A stretch of DNA of 64,000 nt from DATDAW01 sp036524675 (GCA_036524675.1 DATDBU010000124.1:1-64000), one strand, 5' to 3'. Positions 52,702 through 61,413 are shown, counted from the stretch's first letter. Notes: a model not told the origin generated them from the sequence alone. Made by a program: numbers and translations.

Positions 52702-52738
52702 TTGCAATACTTGAAATGTGTCACATGATTGTGTCACA
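52702..52738 (+). promoter_or_regulatory. vapB-like promoter with two TGTGTCACA palindromes
   Basis: TGTGTCACA occurs twice, at 52717-52725 and 52730-52738, each a perfect inverted repeat around a central T. The centres are 13 bases apart. A promoter TTGCAA (52702-52707) and CATGAT (52724-52729) with a 16-base spacer overlaps the first palindrome, and the second one abuts the antitoxin ATG at 52739. The layout fits autoregulation by the antitoxin. With a start site about seven bases after the -10 box, the mRNA would have almost no leader. Confidence 0.65.
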
Positions 52739-52987
52739 ATGAAAACAACCAATATTCGCGAGCTCAAACACGCCACATCCATGGTCCTCGGGTGGGTGGA
52801 ACAAGGCGAGACGGTTGAAGTGAGACGCCGCGACAAGGTTGTCGCCATTCTTTCACCGCCACCAACTCCAAAAGAAAAGCCACCTATCACGCGTGACTTT
52901 GCGGAGGATATTCGGGAGATCTTCGGAAATCGCGTATTACCAGTCACCGGCACCGAAATCGTCAGCGAAGGAAGAGGCGAAAGGTGA
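52739..52987 (+). CDS. Phd/YefM-type antitoxin
   Basis: An 82-residue antitoxin. The N-terminal part MKTTNIRELKHATSMVLGWV continues EQGETVEVRRRDKVVAILSP, which is the Phd/YefM DNA-binding fold (TNIRELK...L, then a strand ending in VAIL). The C-terminal part, from about residue 50, is flexible and acidic/polar (ITRDFAEDIREIFGNRV) and would wrap around the toxin. Its stop overlaps the toxin start as GTGA at 52984-52987, so the two are translationally coupled. ATG 52739 directly follows a palindromic operator and has no ribosome-binding site, fitting leaderless or weak translation. It is the partner of the PIN-domain toxin that follows. Confidence 0.88.
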   Translation: MKTTNIRELKHATSMVLGWVEQGETVEVRRRDKVVAILSPPPTPKEKPPITRDFAEDIREIFGNRVLPVTGTEIVSEGRGER

Positions 52988-53421
52988 CCGCGTACGCCGA
53001 CACCGGATTTCTGATATCGGTTCACAGTCCGGATGCAAATACCGGAAGAGCCATCGCAAGAATGGACATCCAGGTTTTTCCGCTTCCCTGGAGTTGGCTG
53101 CATGAATTGGAATTTCGTAATGCGATGCGCCTTCGCGTTTTCCGCAGACAGATCCGCGAAGAGGAGTTGTACCGGGTCTTTGGAAAAGTCACTCTCCGAA
53201 GCACTTCGGGGGTGTATCAAACAGTCATTCCGCCCGTCGAAGAGTCGTCAGGCGAAGCAGAGCGGTTAAGTGCTGCGTATACAGAAACGCTGGGAGTGCG
53301 CTCGCTCGACCTCCTCCATGTGGCCCATGCGATCATCCTTGGAATCAAGGAATTCCTCACCTTTGACCAGCGTCGGGCCGCCCTTGCGAAGGCTGCCGGT
53401 CTCCATGTTCCGGAGCTCTGA
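52984..53421 (+). CDS. PIN-domain (VapC-like) toxin
   Basis: A 145-residue PIN-domain RNase, expected to cleave RNA and arrest growth when the antitoxin is lost. The start is a GTG overlapping the antitoxin stop. The acidic active site is seen as AYADTGFLISVHSPD at the N-terminus (first Asp), SWLHELEFRNAMRL (Glu), and GVRSLDLLHVAHAIILG near residue 105 with a late FLTFDQRRAALAKAAG, giving the usual four acidic positions. The protein is intact and of family length. The pair lies between dnaG and the thiS gene, converging with thiS. Confidence 0.9.
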   Translation: MTAYADTGFLISVHSPDANTGRAIARMDIQVFPLPWSWLHELEFRNAMRLRVFRRQIREEELYRVFGKVTLRSTSGVYQTVIPPVEESSGEAERLSAAYTETLGVRSLDLLHVAHAIILGIKEFLTFDQRRAALAKAAGLHVPEL

Positions 53422-53441
53422 ATGCGCGGGTTGATTTAGCA

Positions 53442-53505
53442 GCCACGACACGAAGGGCAGCAAGCCCTCCGTTCCTGGGGGGTTAGCCGCCGGCCACGAC
53501 ACGAA
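53442..53505. repeat. 13-base direct repeat, one copy inside thiS
   Basis: GCCACGACACGAA occurs at 53442-53454 and again at 53493-53505. The second copy lies in the last codons of thiS (read on the minus strand); the first follows 28 bases beyond its stop at 53483. Between them is a short GGGC...GCCC stem. It could be a small partial duplication of the thiS end or an intergenic repeat element. Confidence 0.5.
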
Positions 53506-53686
53506 TCAACTCGATTTTGTCCCCGGCATTCACCGGCTTTTCGGCCCATTCATATTTAAAAAGCGCGACGCCGTTCTGCTCGATCAGCAGCGGTTGTCCG
53601 GTCAGGTCGAGGTACGCCAGGAGGCCAGAGACGGTCAGATTTTCCGGAATGTCGCGAGGTTCGCCGTTAAGCTCGAGTCGGATCAT
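53483..53686 (-). CDS. thiS: Sulfur carrier protein ThiS
   Basis: A 67-residue ubiquitin-like sulfur carrier for thiazole synthesis. It shows IRLELNGEPRDIPENLTVSG at the start, QPLLIEQNGVALFKYEWAEK in the middle, and ends in RVVAGG; the C-terminal Gly-Gly is adenylated and thiocarboxylated by an E1-like enzyme. ATG 53686 overlaps the thiH stop as ATGA, so it is translated together with thiH. A longer frame from 53719 has no support. ThiG, the usual neighbour and partner, is not present in this window. The MoeB-rhodanese protein at 62434 could serve as activating enzyme. Confidence 0.95.
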   Translation of the reverse strand: MIRLELNGEPRDIPENLTVSGLLAYLDLTGQPLLIEQNGVALFKYEWAEKPVNAGDKIELIRVVAGG

Positions 53687-54798
53687 GATCCCAAAATCCC
53701 CTGATCCCAATCCTTCCACACCGCTTCAAAGCCGCGACTGCGCAAAAGACAGGCGATTTCATCTGGAGAACGTTCGTCGGCGATGTCGAATTGCCCCGTC
53801 GCGCTCTCCGCGCCCCCGGTTTCGGCGACGACACGACCCTTCACGGTAAGGTGCAGAGCTTCCTTCCCTTGCCCAGTGTAACCACCTGGTTCCGTGTGGC
53901 TTCCAGCGCTCATCATAGTCACGCCGAGCGGGATGAGCGCGTCGCGCAACGCGGGGGTTTCGCGCGTACTCAACACGATGCCGACCTGCGGAAAACAGAT
54001 CCGCAAAGCACACAAAAGCTGAACATACTCGCGGTCCGATAGACCATATTTCGGCTCAAAGCCGCCCGCCGCAGGCCGCATCCGGGGCAGCGATACCGTG
54101 AATTGGGCTTTCCAGCAGTGGCGCAACAAAAACTCCAAATGTCGCGCCAGCGCCTGGGCTTCGTATTTCCATTCGTAAAGCCCGTATAGCGCGCCGATCC
54201 CGATCCGGCGAAAACCGGCCGCATACGCGCGCTCGGGGCATTCCAGCCGCCAATCGAAATTTTTTTTCGGTCCGGCAAGGTGCAGCGCGGCGTACGTCTC
54301 GCGATGATACGTTTCTTGGTAAACGACCAATCCTTCCGCGCCGGCAGCGACCATGGGAATGTATTCCTCCGTTTCCATGGGAGCGACTTCGAGAGAAATA
54401 GAGGGGATCTCTTCGCGCAAACGCAGGATGCAGCGCTCCAGATAACCGTTCGAGACAAACTTCGGGTGCTCGCCTGCAACGAGGAGAATGCTGCGAAATC
54501 CTTCCTGGACCAGATACCGCGTCTCGGCAGCGACCTGCTCAACTTCAAGCGTCACTCGAACGATCGGATTGTCGCGGGAAAACCCGCAATATGCGCAGGT
54601 GTTGATGCATTCGTTGGACAAATAGATCGGCGCAAAAAGCCGGATTGCCTTCCCGAAATTGCGCGCGGTAAGCTTGGCACTTTCGGCGGCCATGGCTTCG
54701 AGTTCGGCGTCCGTTTTCAGCGCCAGCAGCGCAGAAAATTTCCGCAACAAAGCGGAGTCTGGAAGATCGGAGCGGCGGTAAAATTCGGGAAAAGTCAC
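53683..54798 (-). CDS. thiH: 2-iminoacetate synthase (tyrosine lyase)
   Basis: A 371-residue radical SAM enzyme that splits tyrosine to give dehydroglycine for the thiazole ring of thiamine. The [4Fe-4S] site is CINTCAYCGFSRDNP near residue 65, the CxxxCxxC pattern. The rest matches the BATS-domain group with ILLVAGEHPKFVSNGYLERC, LEVAPMETEEYIPMVAAGAE, VVYQETYHRETYAALHLAGP and FRRIGIGALYGLYEWKYEAQ. The start is GTG 54798 (VTFPEFYRRSD). Thiamine-synthesis partners here are thiS immediately downstream; thiG is missing nearby. A TPP riboswitch was looked for in the 100 bases upstream and not seen. Confidence 0.95.
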   Translation of the reverse strand: MTFPEFYRRSDLPDSALLRKFSALLALKTDAELEAMAAESAKLTARNFGKAIRLFAPIYLSNECINTCAYCGFSRDNPIVRVTLEVEQVAAETRYLVQEGFRSILLVAGEHPKFVSNGYLERCILRLREEIPSISLEVAPMETEEYIPMVAAGAEGLVVYQETYHRETYAALHLAGPKKNFDWRLECPERAYAAGFRRIGIGALYGLYEWKYEAQALARHLEFLLRHCWKAQFTVSLPRMRPAAGGFEPKYGLSDREYVQLLCALRICFPQVGIVLSTRETPALRDALIPLGVTMMSAGSHTEPGGYTGQGKEALHLTVKGRVVAETGGAESATGQFDIADERSPDEIACLLRSRGFEAVWKDWDQGILGS

Positions 54799-54899
54799 GG
54801 CGCGAAACTCTCAACTCTGGATGTCCAATTGCCGAATAAAATTTTCGAAGAAGTTTTGATCGGCCACTCGCATCGTTGTCGGGACGACTGCAACAGCCG

Positions 54900-56846
54900 C
54901 TACCTTGTATTGCGTATTTGTTGAAGAAGCTGTTGTTGTTGCTCGGGCGGAAAATTCTGCCGATTGACCCACCCTTCAGCCGAGGCGCGATCGTTACGAG
55001 CCCAGTTCCGAACAACATTCTGCACCGTATTCCGGCGCTGGTTCTCATCCCCGACGGACGCTGCCCAACTGATCGCGGCTTCGGGATCAACCTCCACGAC
55101 ATTGGAAGAAAAACTACTGACCATTTGATCCCGTGTTTTGCCATCCGGAAGTTGTCCGAGCCAGTTTGCCGTGGCGGCAGGATCGCTGCGCGTCCAGTTC
55201 GACACGACACTGCTCATGGCATTATCGCGAGTGTCGTCTTCCGGCATCCGGACGAGCCATGTCATCGCAGCCGGCGGATCGTTGTTGGACCACGCACTGG
55301 CGACTTGGCTGATGGCCCGCTGCCTGGCCTGATCCGACTTGAGTGAAACGGCTGCCGCCGCAGCTTTTTCGGGTTCAAATTGTGCCCAACTACCCACGAC
55401 GTTCACCGTAAAATATTGCTCGATTTGCGGATTATTCTGCGCAGCCGCCCACTTAATCCCGGCAGCGGGATCCTGTGACGCCCATTGGTAACTGACGCTG
55501 GAAAGGTAACGCTCGAACCTGTTGTCCCCTTGCATCCTTAAAATGTAGTTCGTCGCTGCCTCCGGCTCATTGTTTGCCCACGAGGAAAGCGCCTGGCGGA
55601 TACCATTCTCCCGCGCCTGACCGGGCGGCAGACTTTCCACCCACGCAAGGGCGGCTTTGGCATCGGTTTGCGCCCAATTTGACGCAATATTTTGCAGGAG
55701 ATCATTTCGCGCCTGGCCGGGGGGAAGCTTCGCGGCAAACTTCAGCGCTTGCTCCGGATCGTTTTGCACCATTTGAAAACCGATACTGCGTAAGGCGTTC
55801 ACCTTTGGAGAGCCTTCCGGCAGGCCATTGATCCAGTCGAGAGCAGCATTGAGATCGTTCTGTGCCCAATTCGATGCCACATTCTGCAACATCTGACCGC
55901 CAAGCTGGCGGTTTGTGTTGTCACGAGCATACTCCGCCGCAGCCGAAGGATCGTTCCGAGCCCATTGGCCAACGATTTGACTGAGTGCGTTGTTTCTAGC
56001 TTGTCCCGGTGGAAGCGATTCTGCCCACCGCAATGCAGCGGCAGGATCGCTGTAGCCCCACTGGGTTGCGACTGCGTTGATTGCCTGGTGCCGGATGTTT
56101 CCGGGAGGTAAATCAAGCGCTCGCCGGGCAGCGTCTGCCGGATTTTTTTCCACCATGGGCCGAAAAACGCTGTAGGCCCAACTATACCGCGAAAGCACTC
56201 CCATTGGGAGTTGCAAGGCAAGCTTCAAAGCGCCCTCAGGATCTTTCCCCGCCATGCTGTTAATGACGCCCATCATCGCTCGGGAACGGGCGTTGGCATC
56301 TTTGAGCCCAAGCACCCAGGTTTTCGCCGCCGATGGATCTTTGGAAGCCCAGTTTGAGGCGATCTGGCTGTACCCATTCTGCCGCGCTTCGCCCGCAGGC
56401 AGTTCGTCAACAAAACGAATCGCTTCCTTGGGATCGAGCGCCGCCAAACGCCCCACGAGAACGTTCAAAATACTGCGGCGAGCGTTCCCGGGCGACGCGG
56501 CTAGGACTTTTTCAAGGGCGTCCTTCACTCCATTCTTGTCCAGGGATTCAGCGAAACCCGCCATACCAGAAGAGAGCTTTCCGCTCCCGTTCATGGCCAA
56601 GAGTTCGTCAAGCGTAGGGACCGGTTCGGTGTTTTGTGATTGAGCCGGCGCACCGTCAACAAAGACACGGGAGTTGGCGGAAGCGACGGAAGCGCCATTC
56701 AGCCGCGCCTTCGCGGGAGAGCCTTCGCTCCCATTTGCGGAAGTTGGAGGCGATAGCTTTCTATTTTCCGGCGCCGTGAGACGTCCAGCGATGCCGCCTG
56801 TCAGAAAGACGAGAACAATAACAAGCAGGCTCTTGGGAGAGAACAT
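54900..56846 (-). CDS. Exported solenoid protein with about sixteen 32-residue repeats
   Basis: A 648-residue protein of no family I can name. An N-terminal membrane segment (SPKSLLVIVLVFLTGGIAGR) is followed by an about 80-residue Ser/Ala/Glu-rich linker. From about residue 145 to the end there are roughly sixteen tandem units of 32 residues with consensus DPxAAxxWxxxLPPGxARxx followed by AIxxVxSxWAxND. Examples: PAAALRWAESLPPGQARNNA, PEAAISWAASVGDENQRRNT and PPAAMTWLVRMPEDDTRDNA. The pattern predicts pairs of helices stacked into a superhelix like TPR or Sel1. It ends in a Gln-rich helix (PEQQQQLLQQIRN). The gene follows a RodZ-like gene and ftsK on the same strand with gaps of 62 and 33 bases, so a role at the cell envelope or division site is suggested. 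Confidence 0.85.
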   Translation of the reverse strand: MFSPKSLLVIVLVFLTGGIAGRLTAPENRKLSPPTSANGSEGSPAKARLNGASVASANSRVFVDGAPAQSQNTEPVPTLDELLAMNGSGKLSSGMAGFAESLDKNGVKDALEKVLAASPGNARRSILNVLVGRLAALDPKEAIRFVDELPAGEARQNGYSQIASNWASKDPSAAKTWVLGLKDANARSRAMMGVINSMAGKDPEGALKLALQLPMGVLSRYSWAYSVFRPMVEKNPADAARRALDLPPGNIRHQAINAVATQWGYSDPAAALRWAESLPPGQARNNALSQIVGQWARNDPSAAAEYARDNTNRQLGGQMLQNVASNWAQNDLNAALDWINGLPEGSPKVNALRSIGFQMVQNDPEQALKFAAKLPPGQARNDLLQNIASNWAQTDAKAALAWVESLPPGQARENGIRQALSSWANNEPEAATNYILRMQGDNRFERYLSSVSYQWASQDPAAGIKWAAAQNNPQIEQYFTVNVVGSWAQFEPEKAAAAAVSLKSDQARQRAISQVASAWSNNDPPAAMTWLVRMPEDDTRDNAMSSVVSNWTRSDPAATANWLGQLPDGKTRDQMVSSFSSNVVEVDPEAAISWAASVGDENQRRNTVQNVVRNWARNDRASAEGWVNRQNFPPEQQQQLLQQIRNTR

Positions 56847-56908
56847 AGGCTGCCACGAAAGAAGCAATTCTGGCAAAGTGGCGGCGCCAATAGCAAGCTG
56901 GAATGAAT

Positions 56909-57688
56909 CTATTGCGGTAGCGGACGGACCGGTTGAGCGCGTCGAATTTCTGGTTGCCCAGGCGTGGGGCTGGATAATAGTGCTGCAGCCGGACTCTCGA
57001 CGCCTGTTGCCACTGATGTTCCGTCCAAGTCTAGCGGTGCGAATACGTTGGGAGGATGCACCGGAAGCGCACGGGGAGGAGTCGTTGCCGAAGGGTTTGC
57101 TTCAGGAGCAGGCGTATCGGCTACGGGTTTTTCAGTCGCCGGACTGGCCGATGGCGTCGCTAACGTTTCAACCGCGGGAGTTGCATCGCCGGTTTCAGCA
57201 GTTTTGCCGAGGTCAAGCCGTTGCAGGTTAACAGCAAAAACCGCTAACAACGCAACAAGCGGCAATGTGATCACGGTAAAAATCAACCATTTAACAATGG
57301 AGCCGGAGCCGGATCGCAACGACGGCGATGACGACCGCCGGCGACTCCGTAAACTTGGCCGGTAGGGTGCCACATTGTCCAGGGGAACATTCAAATATTG
57401 ATAGTCCTCCACTCCGATCCTCTCGGGCGGGTGCAAACGCTCGATCGCCTCGCCGAGATCAAGATGAAGATATTTCGCGTAGATTTTAAGAAAACCCCGG
57501 GCATACGCCAGATTCGGAAAATTCCTATAGTTGTCCGCTTCTAGATCGCGAATCTGTCGGGCCCGCATTTTGGTGGAGCGCGCCACGTCGTCTATCGTCA
57601 ATCCTCGCTGCTGGCGGGCCGCTTCCAATCGTTGGCCCGGAGAATCGCCCATCGGATTCCTATTGTCGTGTATTGGTGTCTCAGACAT
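56909..57688 (-). CDS. RodZ-like helix-turn-helix membrane protein
   Basis: A 259-residue bitopic protein. Residues about 15-80 form the cytoplasmic helix-turn-helix of the RodZ type: GQRLEAARQQRGLTIDDVAR, then TKMRARQIRDLEADNYRNFP and YARGFLKIYAKYLHLDLGEA. After a basic linker (SLRSRRRSSSPSLRSG) comes one membrane helix at about 133-155 (IVKWLIFTVITLPLVALLAV). The outer part is a Pro/Ala/Thr-rich tail without the RodZ C-terminal domain (DUF4115). RodZ links MreB to the cell-wall machinery in rods. ATG 57688 is preferred over GTG 57700. It is placed between ftsK and the repeat-solenoid gene, a context of cell shape and division. Confidence 0.88.
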   Translation of the reverse strand: MSETPIHDNRNPMGDSPGQRLEAARQQRGLTIDDVARSTKMRARQIRDLEADNYRNFPNLAYARGFLKIYAKYLHLDLGEAIERLHPPERIGVEDYQYLNVPLDNVAPYRPSLRSRRRSSSPSLRSGSGSIVKWLIFTVITLPLVALLAVFAVNLQRLDLGKTAETGDATPAVETLATPSASPATEKPVADTPAPEANPSATTPPRALPVHPPNVFAPLDLDGTSVATGVESPAAALLSSPTPGQPEIRRAQPVRPLPQ

Positions 57689-57721
57689 CGGAGTCGCCAC
57701 GGTCGTCGCGCTACTTAACCG

Positions 57722-60175
57722 TTACACCAAAGCGTCGAGATCAACTAGAATTTCGCGTGGTTTTGCGCCTTCGCCCGGGCCGAGAATGCCACGGTCCTCC
57801 AAAATGTCCACGATGCGCGCGGCTCTCGTGTAACCGAGCCGCAGCCGCCTCTGCAAGAGCGATGTTGAAGCCTTCTTCTCCTGACGAATGATCTCCATGC
57901 ACTTTTGCACCAGTTCTTCGTCTTCTTCGCTGACTTCCTCCGCTGAATCTGACCCTGAGTCGATGCTTTCCTGGACGTTGACGTCGAAAGAGGCCGGCGC
58001 TTGTTTTGAAACAAATTCGACCAAGCGACGGATCTCGTCATCGGTTACAAGTACGCCCTGGGACCGGATCAAACGCGATGAGCTCGGGGGTAAATACAGC
58101 ATATCTCCCTGGCCGAGAAGACGTTCCGCACCCTTTTCATCGAGAATAATCCGGCTGTCCAGGCCGCTGGCCACCTGAAAGGCAATTCGGCTGGGCACAT
58201 TGGCTTTAATGACGCCAGTAATGACATCCGCACGCGGCGTTTGCGTGGCAACGATCATATGAATGCCCGCTGCACGCGCTTTTTGTGTAATCCGGGCAAT
58301 GGCGCTTTCGACATCCGCAGGAGCGGTTTGCATGAGGTCGGCAAGTTCGTCCACAATGACGATAATAAACGGAAGGCGATCGGGAATGATGAGGTCGGAA
58401 TCGCGAATATTGCGGACCGGAGGACGCGGTGCATCTTCCTCGCCGGAACCGCCATTCTCGTCGGTTGCCAAAATATCTGTCCCGGAAGGAATTTCACCAT
58501 TCCTGCCCGCCGATTTTTCGGCATCGAGCTCCTTTTGTGTCTTGGGAAGAGGACGAGCGTTAAAGGTTGCGATGTTCCGGACGCCGATTTTGGCAAACAT
58601 TTGGTATCGGTTTTCCATTTCGTTGATGACCCAACGGAGAGCGAGCAACACCTTTTTAGGGTCCGTCACTACGGGCACCACCAGATGTGGCAACGTGTTG
58701 TAGATCTGCATTTCGACCACCTTCGGATCGATCATGATGAACCGCAGTTCATCCGGAGTGAAACGATATAAGATGCTGGCGATGATCGCGTTGATGCAGA
58801 CGCTCTTACCCGAACCGGTCGTTCCCGCGACCAGGCAATGCGGCATCGCTGCGAGGTCAGCGATAATGGTCTTGCCGTAGACGTCTTTACCCAAGGCGAT
58901 GGGAATTTTGGCTTTCGTATTCGCCCAATCTTCGGATTCCAGGATTTCGCGGAGGATGACTTTGACCTTCTTTGAGTTGGCGATTTCGATTCCGACCGTG
59001 TCTTTGCCCGGGATTGGAGCCAGGATATTGATACGTTCGGCCCGGGTCGCTCGTTGAATATCGGCCTCGAGCGAGCTGATACGATCCACCCGAACGCCTT
59101 GTGCCGGATATACTTCGTATCGGGTGATCGTCGGGCCTTTCGTGATGTCGCCCGGACTCGCTTGAATGCCGAAATGAGCGAGCGTCTCGATCAGCGTCGC
59201 CTGAATCGCGAGCAGTTCGTCATGATTGGCTCCGGTGCGTCCGGCGAGATCCAGTTCGTCGAGAAGTTCCATCTCCGGAAGCTCGTAATCTTCGAAGGCG
59301 GCAGCATTGTTTTGAAGCAGGCTCTGCTCTTTTTTTTCCGACTTGGGCTTCGATTTTGACGCAGCAGGCAACGGCAGGGACGTATCAGTGACCTTGGGCG
59401 GCGGACGAAATGATTCAGGCTCAGAACCGGCCGGACTTGGCGACGAAATGGACTCAGGAGAGATTCCTCTTTTACGCAGCGTTTTTTCGACAAGACGTTG
59501 TTCCTTGGCCAGTCGCTTGAGCTCAACAGCCTTACGCTCGGCTTCGGAAGCGCGCTCAAGCTTCCGCTTCTCGGCGGTAGCGATGGACTCCGAAATTCCA
59601 TGCTTGAGAGCCGTCACGGACGCCATCAAGACGTGAATGGGCCGGACTCCCGTAGCCAGAATGAGGCTGATAACGTAAAGGCCACCGATGAGGACCAGCG
59701 ATCCGGGTCCGCCCAGTAATTTTTCCAGCAGCGATGCACCCAGCTGATATCCGAGCGTTCCGCCGGGACCGTCGATATTAAAGTCCTGTTTCCAGCTTCG
59801 CAGAAACCACGGCTGCAACTGAGCCAGGCAAGCCCCGCTGATAATGACGCCCAGCACCCAGGGAAGCCTCTTGCCGATTTTTGATCCGGTCAGCACCTTG
59901 TATCCGCCGTATCCCATCGCCAGCGCTGCGAGGAGATACGCAGCAGCGCCCAGGCACAAATAACTGAATCCAGCAATGACGGCACCAACAGGGCCGACGA
60001 AATTTTGCGCCGGATTGTTCGGCGGCGACGCCGTGGAAAACCACACCCAGGTCGGCACATCGCGCGGCGTGTACGACACCAGCGCCATGAAATAGGCGAC
60101 TCCGAGCACGATCAGACAAAGTCCGATGACTTCGTTCCAATGATTGGGTTTGGCAGCGCGTGAGGCAGAAGGCAT
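57722..60175 (-). CDS. ftsK: DNA translocase FtsK
   Basis: An 817-residue DNA pump that acts at the division septum in chromosome segregation. Residues 1-190 hold four or five membrane helices (EVIGLCLIVLGVAYFMALVS, VGAVIAGFSYLCLGAAAYLL and so on). The linker at about 200-320 is charged. The motor is at about 330-740: TRYEVYPAQGVRVDRISSLE, IPIALGKDVYGKTIIADLAA, HCLVAGTTGSGKSVCINAII as Walker A, and FIIVIVDELADLMQTAP as Walker B. The C-terminal gamma winged helix that recognises KOPS is ELVQKCMEIIRQEKKASTSL followed by LQRRLRLGYTRAARIVDILE. It is the first gene of the ftsK - RodZ-like - solenoid group. Confidence 0.97.
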   Translation of the reverse strand: MPSASRAAKPNHWNEVIGLCLIVLGVAYFMALVSYTPRDVPTWVWFSTASPPNNPAQNFVGPVGAVIAGFSYLCLGAAAYLLAALAMGYGGYKVLTGSKIGKRLPWVLGVIISGACLAQLQPWFLRSWKQDFNIDGPGGTLGYQLGASLLEKLLGGPGSLVLIGGLYVISLILATGVRPIHVLMASVTALKHGISESIATAEKRKLERASEAERKAVELKRLAKEQRLVEKTLRKRGISPESISSPSPAGSEPESFRPPPKVTDTSLPLPAASKSKPKSEKKEQSLLQNNAAAFEDYELPEMELLDELDLAGRTGANHDELLAIQATLIETLAHFGIQASPGDITKGPTITRYEVYPAQGVRVDRISSLEADIQRATRAERINILAPIPGKDTVGIEIANSKKVKVILREILESEDWANTKAKIPIALGKDVYGKTIIADLAAMPHCLVAGTTGSGKSVCINAIIASILYRFTPDELRFIMIDPKVVEMQIYNTLPHLVVPVVTDPKKVLLALRWVINEMENRYQMFAKIGVRNIATFNARPLPKTQKELDAEKSAGRNGEIPSGTDILATDENGGSGEEDAPRPPVRNIRDSDLIIPDRLPFIIVIVDELADLMQTAPADVESAIARITQKARAAGIHMIVATQTPRADVITGVIKANVPSRIAFQVASGLDSRIILDEKGAERLLGQGDMLYLPPSSSRLIRSQGVLVTDDEIRRLVEFVSKQAPASFDVNVQESIDSGSDSAEEVSEEDEELVQKCMEIIRQEKKASTSLLQRRLRLGYTRAARIVDILEDRGILGPGEGAKPREILVDLDALV

Positions 60176-60402
60176 GTGCGGGGACGATCATATTCTTTTC
60201 GGAGGTCGGTTCAATCCCCGGTTTTTTTCAGCGCGAAGCCGCCCCTGATGTCTTTCTTTTACTCCTGCTCCTGCTCTGAGCCTCGGCGATCATTCCCGGC
60301 AGGCATGTTCACTCGCGAATGGGTTCTATTCTGAACGGATGCCAAGCGCTCTCAACGCATGAGCAGATGCAAGAGACTGGGCTCCGTATGGCGAATTTCC
60401 CG

Positions 60403-61209
60403 TCAATAGCCCTTTGCCGACAGCCATTCCTGAAGGTGGGCACGCATCTCAGTCAAATGATTGGCCACATTGTCCTCAAGGTCTGTCGCCCCACGACACG
60501 CAAGCGAAAGATCTTCAGACATTCCTTCCGGTTGACTTGGCAAAGTAGCGGAATAGATCAAAAGCCGCTTCTCTCCCGGGTGAAATCGGTGATTGGCGGC
60601 AAAAAGAACATCGAAATAACTCACCAGCCAGGCTGTGACGCGGTGATTCAGGCTGACCAAATCTTTGCGGGCAAAAGCGGAGCGAATTTGATGCTCATAC
60701 GAGCTGATGATACCTCCAAGTACTGGAAGGTTCTTTTCAATGATCGCCTTAGCCAATCCTGCCGGATAAGGGTGCGTCAACCGATTTTGTAATCTTGCGA
60801 ACCACCCGGTCCGATCAAAAAGGATACGAGATCGTGAAATATTGAAGAGCAACGCAGTCGTGTAACCCAGACACGCTTCGAAGCGGTCCATGCGAGCGGC
60901 GACTTCGTTTTCTGCCCAATCGCAAGACCTATACATCGTCTCAATGTGCATTCCGTCGTGTTCGATCCAGACGTCGTCCTCCTCCCAGAAAGTCCGATAG
61001 ATCTCCAAACGCCTCGCTCTCGGACGTAGAATCTTCTCACGGAAACTCGGTGGAACAGCCTTTCGCGAATATACGTACAGGTCAAAATCCGATCGATCAT
61101 CCGCCATTTCCGAAGCTACAGAGCCAGACAATACAACGGCTTCAACGTCGGAGTTTCGTGCGAAGAGAGCCGCGAGTCCGTTCAAACTTTCTTGGAAAAA
61201 GGAAGGCAT
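60403..61209 (-). CDS. Nucleotidyltransferase-domain protein (DUF4037-like)
   Basis: A 268-residue protein with an N-terminal Pol-beta-type nucleotidyltransferase domain. The motif EAVVLSGSVASEMADDRSDF followed by DLYVYS shows the G-S-x-A and D-x-D pattern with catalytic Asp residues at about 41 and 43. The remaining 200 residues are helical with HRVTAWLVSYFDVLFAANHR and a C-terminal helical region typical of DUF4037-type enzymes. Substrate and function (nucleotide transfer to a small molecule or protein, possibly antibiotic or toxin related) cannot be told. No antitoxin-like gene (HEPN) is adjacent. It stands alone between ftsK and the small basic protein gene, which is on the other strand. 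Confidence 0.85.
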   Translation of the reverse strand: MPSFFQESLNGLAALFARNSDVEAVVLSGSVASEMADDRSDFDLYVYSRKAVPPSFREKILRPRARRLEIYRTFWEEDDVWIEHDGMHIETMYRSCDWAENEVAARMDRFEACLGYTTALLFNISRSRILFDRTGWFARLQNRLTHPYPAGLAKAIIEKNLPVLGGIISSYEHQIRSAFARKDLVSLNHRVTAWLVSYFDVLFAANHRFHPGEKRLLIYSATLPSQPEGMSEDLSLACRGATDLEDNVANHLTEMRAHLQEWLSAKGY

Positions 61210-61413
61210 AAGGGCTCGGTATTGAGAGTTTCAGAAAAGCATCCGTCCATTGCGGCCGCCGCCGCACAGGATAACACGCCTTGGCGAATGGCATAAAGTC
61301 AACACCTTCGCAGAACGTCCTGCTTGAGGAAAGAAATCGCGGTTGCAAAACACCTGCACGGTGCCTACTTTCCCACCCCTCGAAAAACTCGAACCTCAAC
61401 AGCCAGATCGATC

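Noticed and set aside
54799..54899. Possible TPP riboswitch upstream of thiH
   Set aside because: The conserved CUGAGA and the second helix sequence are absent.
60176..60402. tRNA-like GGTTCAATCCC in the ftsK upstream region
   Set aside because: No acceptor or anticodon stems can be paired around it.
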